Assembly: GCA_028023455.1 (NCBI GenBank)
Contig: JAQFVV010012402.1
Coordinates: 17,488,935 to 17,552,934 of the forward strand
Length of the DNA: 64,000 nucleotides
Direction: 5' to 3'
Source: Epiperipatus broadwayi
Lineage: Eukaryota > Onychophora > Udeonychophora > Euonychophora > Peripatidae
Translations under genes and position numbers: made by a program
Part shown: piece after piece, positions 23,567 through 33,482 of the stretch
How positions within the stretch are numbered: the first letter of the stretch is position 1
How the letters are laid out: the number at the start of each line of letters is the position of its first letter
The notes under the pieces: generated by a model
Databases searched by the model: none
What the model was told of the DNA's origin: nothing
What the model saw: the letters and a program-made list of their open reading frames with translations, nothing else

Positions 23567-23608
23567 ATAAACAAAAATGCAAGTTTTTTAACTTGCATTT
23601 TTGTTTAT
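23567..23608. repeat. Extended 42 bp palindrome replacing the normal unit hairpin
   Basis: In unit 3 the usual GCAAGTTAAAAAACTTGC hairpin region is inverted and extended. ATAAACAAAAATGCAAG is followed by TTTTTT-type centre sequence and then its own reverse complement, while about 15 bp of the normal unit are missing. This explains the 407 bp spacing and looks like a hairpin-templated copy error. Confidence 0.8.
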
Positions 23609-23704
23609 ATGTCCACAGATGGCGTCCTACCAAGACTGCCAATCAAGCGTATGTTTTGTTTACATAAACGTCAGAGTAGTTAGTATTCACTATCTCTAAC
23701 TATA

Positions 23705-23762
23705 ATTCCACTTTCAGATCATGATTTCAAGCTATTTGCTATCGTCAGTGAAAGACAGGAAT
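23705..23762 (-). ncRNA. Type I hammerhead ribozyme, unit 3
   Basis: All core positions and both stem I helices match unit 2. Predicted cleavage is between 23717 and 23716. The rest of this unit differs by the palindrome at 23567-23608. Confidence 0.82.
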
Positions 23763-24113
23763 AAAGAAACTAGATCTGAATACAAACTCTGAGCGTTTAT
23801 GAAACAATTTCTATTCAGCTTGCAAGCGTGAATTTTTTAGACACGTAATGTCTTCAAACTCAGCATAGCAAACCAGATAGCTACATGGGTCTGATCTCAG
23901 TTCAGCATCACCACATAGTAGAAGCCTCTGCAATCTATATCATTGCAAGAAAGACCTCAAAGGTACATTTATGATAAACAAAAATGCAAGTTAAAAAACT
24001 TGCTAACGCTTGTATTTATGTCCACAGATGGCATCCTACCAAGACTGCCAATCAAGCGTATGTTTTGTTTACATAAACGTCAGAGTAGTTAGTATTCACT
24101 ATCTCTAACTATA

Positions 24114-24171
24114 ATTCCACTTTCAGATCATGATTTCAAGCTATTTGCTATCGTCAGTGAAAGACAGGAAT
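24114..24171 (-). ncRNA. Type I hammerhead ribozyme, unit 4
   Basis: Core CTGACGA, GAAA and the palindromic stem III are intact. Predicted cleavage is between 24126 and 24125. Confidence 0.82.
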
Positions 24172-24522
24172 AAAGAAACTAGATCTGAATACAAACTCTG
24201 AGCGTTTATGAAACAATTTCTATTCAGCTTGCAAGCGTGAATTTTTTAGACACGTAATGTCTTCAAACTCAGCATAGCAAACCAGATAGCTACATGGGTC
24301 TGATCTCAGTTCAGCATCACCACATAGTAGAAGCCTCTGCAATCTATATCATTGCAAGAAAGACCTCAAAGGTACATTTATGATAAACAAAAATGCAAGT
24401 TAAAAAACTTGCTAACGCTTGTATTTATGTCCACAGATGGCGTCCTACCAAGACTGCCAATCAAGCGTATGTTTTGTTTACATAAACGTCAGAGTAGTTA
24501 GTATTCACTATCTCTAACTATA

Positions 24523-24580
24523 ATTCCACTTTCAGATCATGATTTCAAGCTATTTGCTATCGCCAGTGAAAGACAGGAAT
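24523..24580 (-). ncRNA. Type I hammerhead ribozyme, unit 5, core-mutated
   Basis: Identical fold except that the core reads CTGGCGA instead of CTGACGA. The changed A is an invariant catalytic-core position, so this copy is predicted inactive. The nominal site is between 24535 and 24534. Confidence 0.75.
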
Positions 24581-24931
24581 AAAGAAACTAGATCTGAATA
24601 CAAACTCTGAGCGTTTATGAAACAATTTCTATTCAGCTTGCAAGCGTGAATTTTTTAGACACGTAATGTCTTCAAACTCAGCATAGCAAACCAGATAGCT
24701 ACATGGGTCTGATCTCAGTTCAGCATCACCACATAGTAGAAGCCTCTGCAATCTATATCATTGCAAGAAAGACCTCAAAGGTACATTTATGATAAACAAA
24801 AATGCAAGTTAAAAAACTTGCTAACGCTTGTATTTATGTCCACAGATGGCGTCCTACCAAGACTGCCAATCAAGCGTATGTTTTGTTTACATAAACGTCA
24901 GAGTAGTTAGTATTCATTATCTCTAACTATA

Positions 24932-24989
24932 ATTCCACTTTCAGATCATGATTTCAAGCTATTTGCTATCGTCAGTGAAAGACAGGAAT
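24932..24989 (-). ncRNA. Type I hammerhead ribozyme, unit 6
   Basis: Core, stems and GAAA are intact. Predicted cleavage is between 24944 and 24943. Differences from its neighbours elsewhere in the unit are single substitutions. Confidence 0.82.
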
Positions 24990-25199
24990 AAAGAAACTAG
25001 ATCTGAATAGAAACTCTGAGCGTTTATGAAACAATTTCTATTCAGCTTGCAAGCGTGAATTTTTTAGACACATAATGTCTTCAAACTCAGCATAGCAAAC
25101 CAGATAGCTACATGGGTCTGATCTCAGTTCAGCATCACCACATAGTAGAAGCCTCTGCAATCTATATCATTGCAAGAAAGACCTCAAAGGTACATTTAT

Positions 25200-25223
25200 G
25201 ATAAACAAAAATGCAAGGTTATC
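25200..25223. other. Orientation switch in the array
   Basis: An 18 bp start of a seventh direct unit (GATAAACAAAAATGCAAG) is followed at once by the reverse complement of the unit junction (GTTATCATAAATGTACC, one T shorter than expected). The switch falls at the unit hairpin, the same place as the rearrangement in unit 3. Confidence 0.85.
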
Positions 25224-25433
25224 ATAAATGTACCTTTGAGGTCTTTCTTGCAATGATATAGATTGCAGAGGCTTCTACTATGTGGTGATGCTGAACTGAG
25301 ATCAGACCCATGTAGCTATCTGGTTTGATATGCTGAGTTTGAAGACATTACGTGTCTAAAAAATTCACGCTTGCAAGCTGAATAGAAATTGTTTCATAAA
25401 CGCTCAGAGTTTGTATTCAGATCTAGTTTCTTT

Positions 25434-25491
25434 ATTCCTGTCTTTCACTGATGATAGCAAATAGCTTGAAATCATGATCTGAAAGTGGAAT
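25434..25491 (+). ncRNA. Type I hammerhead ribozyme, inverted unit 7
   Basis: Plus-strand copy with the textbook core CTGATGA in place of CTGACGA. Position 7 of the core is free, so both are permitted. The stems match the other units. Predicted cleavage is between 25479 and 25480. Confidence 0.83.
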
Positions 25492-25842
25492 TATAGTTAG
25501 AGATAGTGAATACTAACTACTCTGACGTTTATGTAAACAAAACATACGCTTGATTGGCAGTCTTGGTAGGACGCCATCTGTGGACATAAATACAAGCGTT
25601 AGCAAGTTTTTTAACTTGCATTTTTGTTTATCATAAATGTACCTTTGAGGTCTTTCTTGCAATGATATAGATTGCAGAGGCTTCTACTATGTGGTGATGC
25701 TGAACTGAGATCAGACCCATGTAGCTATCTGGTTTGCTATGCTGAGTTTGAAGACATTACGTGTCTAAAAAATTCACGCTTGCAAGCTGAATAGAAATTG
25801 TTTCATAAACGCTCAGAGTTTGTATTCAGATCTAGTTTCTTT

Positions 25843-25900
25843 ATTCCTGTCTTTCACTGACGATAGCAAATAGCTTGAAATCATGATCTGAAAGTGGAAT
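25843..25900 (+). ncRNA. Type I hammerhead ribozyme, inverted unit 8
   Basis: Plus-strand copy, core CTGACGA, all stems intact. Predicted cleavage is between 25888 and 25889, 409 nt from unit 7. Cleavage at units 7 and 8 in a plus-strand transcript would release one monomer. Confidence 0.82.
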
Positions 25901-25994
25901 TATAGTTAGAGATAGTGAATACTAACTACTCTGACGTTTATGTAAACAAAACATACGCTTGATTGGCAGTCTTGGTAGGACGCCATCTGTGGAT

Positions 25995-26106
25995 ATATAT
26001 ATATATATACATAATAAAATAGTCAAATAAAAAATTATATTTATAAATAATTTCCTAAGAGATAAAACATGTTAGACCAATAATAATAACTGTAAGTTAC
26101 TATTAT
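25995..26106 (-). repeat. 5' LTR of the minus-strand element, outer segment
   Basis: Resumes the LTR after the array. From the (TA)n run through CATAATAAAATAGTC to TACTATTATA it matches 14297-14408. Together with 20742-22747 it makes a complete LTR, so the array is an insertion and not part of the LTR. Confidence 0.92.
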
Positions 26107-26168
26107 AATATATATATATATATATATATCATGCTTCCACAGTGTGTTAATAATGACTAATGGTTAAA

Positions 26169-26352
26169 TTTTCTTTTATACACATATATGCATGAAAAAA
26201 CTTTTAGACAGAAAAAAGTTACAAATAAAAATATTTAAGAACTTTTAAAGATACATTCTTTTTCAGTAGAAATTAAAAGTTCTTAAATATTTTTACTTGT
26301 AACTTTTTTCTGTCTAAAAGTTTCTCCATGCATATATGTGTATAAAAGAAAA
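26169..26352. repeat. Near-perfect fold-back element
   Basis: Arms of about 79 bp (left from 26169, right ending 26352) are almost exact reverse complements, containing CTTTTAGACAGAAAAAAGTTA and its complement, around a loop of about 25 bp. There is no coding capacity or recognisable terminal motif. It could be a MITE or fold-back element. Confidence 0.75.
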
Positions 26353-26689
26353 TATAAACATACACATACATAACACAGACATAGAAATATTTAGCTCTCA
26401 TTGGAATTTAAGAGCTCATTCATAATTCATGTCATTAACAAAAAATGATTTTTCAATTGCTTAGAAAATTGAAGACTTTCTAGAATCATTTTTGCTGTGA
26501 AAGGAACAGGTTCCACTTCTGTTTCATTATCTTTTTCTAAATCTTCTAAGGTATCTAAATTTATTGCCAAACCCTTTTCCAACAATCATTTAAAGTATGT
26601 AAAATTTAATGCCTATATATAAAGTGGGGAAATCCTGATTTTAAGTGAAATATGAACTTCTTTATTGCATAAAAGAAAACCACAAAAAG

Positions 26690-27052
26690 AGACCCAGGTG
26701 TATTTGTAATCATTATCATCATCATCAACCATTATCAATCCACTGCAGGATAAAGGTCTCTCCAAGTTCAATCCATCTTTTCCGATCTTTAGCTTCTCTT
26801 CTCCACATCACCCCTACACACTTTCTTATTTCATCGATTCATCTCACATGTGGTCTCTTTCTGGGTCTTTTACAATCTCTTGGAATCCAGTTTAAAATTT
26901 CAATTGTACATCTATTATCATCTCTTCTAGCAATATGTCCAGCCCAACTCCACTTCAGTCTTTTAATTTTTTCAAGGAGATCAGTAACACCTGTTTGTTC
27001 TCTTACCCATACATTGTGTTTTCGATCTCTTCTTGTAATAAGTAATAATAAA
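26690..27052 (-). pseudogene. LINE ORF2 C-terminal fragment with 3' tail (5'-truncated)
   Basis: Minus-strand translation gives the conserved end of many non-LTR retrotransposon proteins: LKWSWAGHIARRDDNR, then ILNWIPRDCKRPRKRPH, IRKCVGVMWRREAKDRKRW and a terminal FILQWID before the stop. A TGA replaces a tryptophan codon after KRPHVR. The 3' end is a GATGATGATGATAATG-type tail, typical of LINE 3' ends. The open plus-strand frame over the same bases is its antisense shadow. Confidence 0.8.
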
Positions 27053-27055
27053 TAA

Positions 27056-30000
27056 ATTCATTGGAACTAATTCCCCTCCTCCCTTTTTTACTATTACTGA
27101 AATAAATAATAATTATTATTATTATTTACAATAATAATGATAATTGTAAAAAAATCTTTAATTATTTTATAAAAGAAAAAACAAAAAAATTAATAAATAT
27201 ACAAGTAAATTAAATGACACATTAATTATTCTAGTTTTAAAAAAAAGGTTTTTAATAATTGTCAAAATAAATATAGATGCAAAAAATAAAGTATTATATT
27301 TAACATTAATAAATGTCATTTATTTAATTAATTTTTATATATATTTAAGTAGAAAAATATTATTTATATTACCTAAAATATATGATAGCATTTCATCTAA
27401 TAAAAATTGCTGAGATAATACAAAAAACTTTTTTTTCTTTTTGTGTGAATTTATTTTGTTATTAGAATATTATTTTTAATTATCTATTATAAATATTTTT
27501 AAAATTATATATATATTTGGATAAATAAAAAAACTCTTAATATTTTTTTAAAATTTATTTTTAAGTAACATGGTTTATGAATATATCTTTTGAAAGATGA
27601 TAAAGAAATTAAAATACAAAGAATCGAATGGTTTTATTGCTAGGAGTTCATAAGGAGTTTAAACAGTGCCAAAACTGGAATCTGGCTAAGAACCTTATGC
27701 TCTAGTTTAACATTCGACCTCTGCATTATACACAAGGCATAAAAAACTTGAATGAAGTTATTAAATATATGTAGGCTCATTGAAATGCTTTAAAAGTGAA
27801 ACAGTCCTTTCAAAGATTGGCAGTTATAAATTTACTAATAAAAAATTCATTAAAATATCTTTGGAATTTTATTTACCTATATCACTATATGTAAAAAAAA
27901 TTATCTGATGCATAGTGATTTGTGTTAAAAACTAACTGCTTAACTTTAATTTTCTTTTATCCATTACATATAATGACTAATAACAACCATTACATATAAT
28001 GACTACTTGTCATTATAAATAACAAGATAGCTAGATACTCAGAAGATTGCATGAGGGTTCAAGCACTGGAAGAAAATAGATTGAGTTTGACTCTGGGTCT
28101 TTCACTCTATTGTATAGGGCTGAAGCCATCATTTATAAAACATTTATTTTCTTGGTTATATCTCTAAAATGTTATATAAAATTTTTTCTAAATAAATCTT
28201 TTTAACTACATTAAATGTACAATATTTTTTTTATTCGAAACATTTAATTCAATCATATATATAATATAATACACCATATACATCTTAAGTGACACAATGC
28301 AGCTTAACATATGATATATTTTATCTCTTTACAGTTTCAACTGTCCAGTAGTCATCATCAGAGCTACAACATTCAAACATATACAATTATTATTAATGCA
28401 AACATATACAATTAATACATATCCATACATATTTCAATATATATCCACACATACATATACAAATATACATATAAATATAAAAATAAATAAACATTTCAAA
28501 CAGTCCGTCTATTAGCTTAAATATGGATCTTTAATATCTCTACAATCTAAAACCTCTTTATCCCACATTTATATTCAATTAACTTCTTTTATATAAAATT
28601 TTATTTTATATTTTAATGTTTATTACTTCATATTTCAATCATTTAAATTTTAAATTTACCTTTTAATCTAATTTATTTTTTCTATTTTAATTACTTATAT
28701 ATTACACCTTAATCAATAACAATAATATTAATATAATATCCTTATAATTTTATTCCCTCTTAATTTTTAACTAGTTTTATCTTTTAACTCAGCACTCTTC
28801 TTCCTGTAACTGAAATAACTTAAAAAATTATTTTAGATTTTTTTACTTCGTTATTTTCTTCACTCTTCCGACCTCTATGAACATATTCTGTAAATATATC
28901 TTATTCTAATTTTTTAAAATCTACACATATCTATTCATTAACAAAAAATCCTTACAAAATCAATGTTTTCAAACCCTGATTTTTATTAAGGGATGGCCTA
29001 ATGCTTCTAATCAATATAGCCTATTTTATCTTTCTATCCCTCCCATCTCCAGTATGCTTTATCATTTTAATACTTCCCTTCTCAAACTTATGAGGCACCT
29101 GATGCTGGCATTCTCCATCAGGCTAGCTTGTCCGATGTCTTCTTAGCAGGCTGTGGGTCTTGAACTCTGTCTAGTTTCTGGACCGATTCTCCGAAAAGAG
29201 AGGGGCAGTGGAAATTTTAATATATATATATTGCTATATACAAATAAAATGTCGTATATTGTTATTATATATTGTTATACGTATTGCAAATCTGTCATTA
29301 ATTAAATACTCATTAATAAATTATTTTTTGTTACTTAAAACAATCTTAACACTCTGTTTTTTTATTCATTATATATTGATAAGTGTGCTATGATTGGTAA
29401 AATTTTGACTTTAAATTTTTATAAGCTGGAAAAAAATCAATTGTTTCCACTTAATACTTACTATAATAAGTAAATGCATGTACATATTATAATATAGCTG
29501 CTATCTCAAAACTATAAATGTTTTTTTTTTTTTACTTTCTAGGAATATTTATATAGTTAAAATATTCTCATTGTTTTACAGTATATATATGTAGGGATAT
29601 TCAGGGAAAAGATTTTTTATTGTTAAATTTCTGATGCTACAAATAGGAACCATTTTTATTTATCTTTCGCCACTTTATATATATACATACACATGCAATT
29701 TCAGAATCATCCACGTGTTGGCTTTTTTTGCTCTTTTTACTAGAGAATTGACATTTTGAACACTTTTGGTGCTATCATTTGATTAGTAACAAAGAAAGTG
29801 CTATTACTGTTTTTAGTTGTTAGCAGAAACTCTGGTAATTAACAATATTTTTATCAACAACTGTAGAACCAAGCCTAAAATAATGTTATGCTAAAATGAT
29901 AATAATAGCAAGCAACCACAAACACTCATGGATGAATCAAATAGAATGTACATCTTTTGTCAATAAAAAATATTTTTAACACCCTCTCATATATATATAA

Positions 30001-31532
30001 CAGCTTTAAAATAGCCAAATGCAAATAGAAGTCACCTGACAGTTTTCCATAAAGAATCAGTGTTAAGCAATACATTACTTATTAGATACCTCAATTATTA
30101 GTTGATTAGTTTGTTTGGGAATTTGTTTAGTTTTCTTTTTCTTTTTAATGAAGAATAACAAAAAAATTATTTATAATTATTTTTGAAAAGTTTAATTGGG
30201 CTGTTTTAAAAAGAATCCTAAACTTGATTGGTTGAAAAAACATTCAAATTTTATCGCATGTGCATGCATTATTATTACGCCACGGATTGCTATGTCTTAT
30301 CAGAATGTACGTGAATATTAAATTATACGAATTAGCACAACTGTAAAAAAAATCGATTGATATCTGAGGCAAGCGACCGTGTTAGCAAAAAGAATTATCG
30401 AGTTAAGAATAATGAAGTTTCTCACCAAGAGAAAAAAAAAGCAGGACTAAGATAGAGTCATATTTGCATTTCAAAATGTTTTCTGATGGAAATTTATTTT
30501 ATTTTTTTAGAATCCTTTATATTTTTAGATAATAATAAGTTATTGCTTTTTACTTACATGATTTTTTTTAAAATTTATATGATTATAAAATTTAGTTATT
30601 TCAAGAAAGATGCAAACTGTTATGCATTATAATGCATATTACAATTTTTTTTCTTCATTCTTATAAATTGAGCGAAAAACTTTATGGGACTGATATGTTT
30701 TAAAAATAATCTCCCTGGTAAATTGCTTAAAGAGAAGTCGGATTTCAGATCTGTTTAGCTGTCTTATTCTCATATTAATTATGCAATTTTTATTAAGCAG
30801 TGAATAATTAATCTAATTAACATACCCAGTGAAACCTATATTATCTTAGCTAATTTTTATTAAACCTTGAAGATTAAATATATATCAAAATATAATTAAA
30901 ACAAATATGCATTAATATATAAAATAAGTTGAAGTTAGATTTAATTTTTTTTTATAATGGCCTATTCTTTTCACCTACTTTGTTGACTTAGACTCGCTTT
31001 AATAGCATTAGTTAGATATTTTATTATCTTACCATAACTGAACAAAAGACCATAATAAAGACTATGAAAACTTTACATCATTTTAAATGTTTTACATATA
31101 TTATGACACATTCATTTTTGATTTAATTACTACTAGAATACTATTAATATTAGAATCAACAATACATTTATTCATGACAGCTTTCTTCATATTATTTTTT
31201 GCTCAACAATACTTTCTTCATCACCTAACTTATTAGTAAAATACTTGATGCCTAAACTTTCTTAGCCAAGGCACTTTTTTTAATGAACCAGGAATCTTAG
31301 TCAAGGTGTGCAACCAACTCCGCATAGATAATTATGAGATCAAAAATTTGTTAGATGTAGTGTAAGTGTATGAGAAATATAATTGTGTAATAAATATAAT
31401 TTTACAGACAACATAGTTTTAGAAATAAATATGCTATATGTTTGACATAATTCTTTATAAGTAATTTTTTCAATAGAAAGTTTTTTTTATATTGCCTTGA
31501 AATAATAGCAAAGAAAGTATCAACATTTTATG
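27056..31532. other. AT-rich intergenic DNA, no gene recognised
   Basis: Long A/T runs with scattered short TA and CATA microsatellites (for example 28380-28480). A GC-richer island at about 28985-29210 shows no ORF or RNA I recognise. A weak tRNA-like word (GATTGAGTTTGACTCTGGG) lies at about 28078-28096. Confidence 0.5.
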
Positions 31533-31562
31533 ATCACAGACTCTCTCTCTCTCTCTCACACC

Positions 31563-31600
<38 letters not shown>
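31533..31600. repeat. Compound microsatellite (CT)n(CA)n(TA)n
   Basis: A run of CT, then CA with one CCA interruption, then TA dinucleotides. Confidence 0.97.
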
Positions 31601-31604
31601 AACT

Positions 31605-31790
31605 GAAAGATTTCATAGTGTAATAACATTTATGCTTGTTATGCATACAATCTCAAGTTTGAATTCAGAATAGTGAGATTTTATCAAAGATTTTAAGATC
31701 TACTATAATTACGATTTTTCGATTATTCTCCAGTTGATTAGCTTATTGCCATTATAGCTATCCATCCAAAAATGCTCATAAATAAGAATT
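31605..31790 (+). mobile_element. SINE-like block with B box
   Basis: An A-box-like TTTCATAGTGTAATAAC is followed about 33 bp later by B-box-like CAAGTTTGAATTCAG (31654-31667). The tail carries ATAGCTATCCATCC, close to the tail of the block at 5146-5365, suggesting one family. It sits directly against the microsatellite at 31533-31600. Confidence 0.35.
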
Positions 31791-32999
31791 TAGCTTCTTT
31801 TTTTTTTGACTTGAAGGTGAACAAATATGAAAAAAGCATTCCAACTATTATACCAAACAAATGATAAATTTAGTTTTTTATAAAGCGCTTTCGCCTTTAT
31901 ATATATATATGATAAAAATTAACGATAAATAAATTAACATGTTCCATAATTTTCAAAATACCATACCTTGCGAAAAAGCAATTAATTAGTTTTTTTTTTA
32001 ATATTATACATAGTAATAGTTTGTTCAATCTATTAAACATTTTTGATAAAATAATGCAATAACTTTGATATCATCATATCAATTCTTTAAAATCATACAA
32101 TTATTTTTAAGTAATTCTCAACTCTCACTGCTCAACCATAAATCTTTTGTAAGATATATTTTTGCAATATAAGATATTTATTCAGGAGAATATATTCAGA
32201 GCACATCTAAATATTATCACAAAAATACCTTTATTTCACAATTAATAAAAAAAAAATACATTTTAAATTATCTTTTTATCTAAACCAGCAGACCTGATAT
32301 TAATTTTTCTACAGACAGTTATTTGTTGTTTAGATATTAGATAATACTAAATACATAAGTGATTTTATTTACATATATTATTTTCATAAAACTAAAGATT
32401 GATTGTAAAATCAATCTTTTTATATTTAAAACATAAAAAATAAAACAACACTACTTTTTTTCTCAAGAGAGATTACAAATAAAAAAGAGATTCAAAACAT
32501 TTTTTATTATTCATTTAATTCATAAACATGTTATAACATGACTATAAAAACAAGATTGTTTTTTTCGATATTCAAACTAGGTTGATCAATGATATTACCT
32601 TTAAAAACAAATAAAAATTTAGTTTAATAAAGTAATAATTATATATGTATATTTAGAATTGCCACGAACATTAACAAAGACAAGTTTATTTTAATTTATG
32701 CTTTTAAAAATTATCTTAAACTGCGTTAAGATTTAATTTAATGTATTTTAAAATAAAATATTATATATAAACATTTTTATACAATCAATACAAAAGAAAA
32801 TCAAATTCCATGTATAATTTTTCTAGCTTATTTAAAAATGCTCAAAATTTGACCCCTTTTCTCATTTTTTTTATATGATGGATATGCCACTATTGCCAAT
32901 GTTGATTACTGATATTTATTTAATTCAATATTAAACCAAAAAGTGTACACATTGTGTAATACACACTCATATTTTACCTATACACATACGTATATATTT

Positions 33000-33000
<1 letters not shown>

Positions 33001-33034
<34 letters not shown>
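33001..33034. repeat. Microsatellite (CA)n(TA)n
   Basis: Eight CA units followed by about nine TA units. Confidence 0.97.
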
Positions 33035-33433
33035 GTATTGCAAGAAATACGTACTTTATAAGATAGCATTTCATTTTCGTAGGTCTAGCATGTTTACATA
33101 CAGATTTCAGTATTTGCGATTGAAATCAATATAGCTCTTAGGCCATGATATTGTATTCTATATAGAAAGCTGCTAAGCTTACTGTAATAAAATGATACCT
33201 TATAAAATATTAATCTCTAATTTTGGCTTTATATATATAATTTTTAATGCTTGTTTATTATATATATCACATGATAACAGCCAAATCATAAATAAAACAT
33301 AGAATTCACAATCAGTTGTCAAAATAAGAGACTGTCTTAACAACAGATTGTAGTAAATGCTATGGTTTATTTACTGCTTTGAATGTTACAATGTGATTTA
33401 CATTTAGAAATCATTTAGTTATTGGAAATTTGT

Positions 33434-33482
33434 TTTGTTATATATATATATATGTGTGTGTGTGTGCGCGCGCGCGCGTATG
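33434..33482. repeat. Alternating purine-pyrimidine tract (TA)n(TG)n(CG)n
   Basis: Uninterrupted pyrimidine-purine alternation runs through TA, TG and then CG dinucleotides. The TG/CG part (33453-33479) has the composition that favours left-handed DNA. Confidence 0.95.

Larger units (their letters stand above)
22748..25994 (-). mobile_element. Retrozyme-like array: 409 bp hammerhead units, six minus-oriented then two plus-oriented
   Basis: Six near-identical units start at about 22748, 23157, 23566, 23973, 24382 and 24791 (period 409, one of 407). They are followed by an 18 bp stub and two inverted units (about 25219-25627 and 25628-25994, the last lacking about 45 bp). The ribozyme reads on the minus strand in units 1-6 and on the plus strand in 7-8. 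Each unit holds one type I hammerhead and a GCAAGTT-AAAA-AACTTGC hairpin, and no ORF. Array and flanks sit in the (TA)n tract of the 5' LTR, and the sibling LTR at 14269-14309 is the empty site. Tandem monomers of a few hundred bp with one hammerhead each are the hallmark of metazoan retrozymes, which are non-autonomous and thought to move through circular RNA. Naming it a retrozyme is inference from architecture. Confidence 0.85.
12283..26106 (-). mobile_element. Ty3/gypsy LTR retrotransposon, open gag and pol, 5' LTR interrupted by a 409 bp-unit array
   Basis: On the minus strand the order is 5' LTR (26106 to 20742, split by the array at 22748-25994), primer-binding site, leader, gag, pol (protease, RT, RNase H, integrase), polypurine tract and 3' LTR (14408 to 12283). 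RT before integrase marks Ty3/gypsy. By eye the two LTRs differ at only about 20 of 2100 positions and both ORFs are open, so the element is young and may be autonomous. No env-like ORF follows pol. Both outer ends abut (TA)n runs, so the target duplication cannot be delimited. The LTR termini look like TATAAT...ATTATA rather than TG...CA. Confidence 0.95.

Noticed and set aside
22748-25994. CRISPR-like or Helitron interpretation of the 409 bp array
   Set aside because: Units are contiguous with no variable spacers, so it is not CRISPR. No Helitron CTRR end or Rep/helicase feature is present, and the hammerhead explains the conserved core better.
26645-27055. 136-codon plus-strand frame
   Set aside because: Antisense shadow of the LINE C-terminal region, whose conserved protein motifs read on the minus strand.
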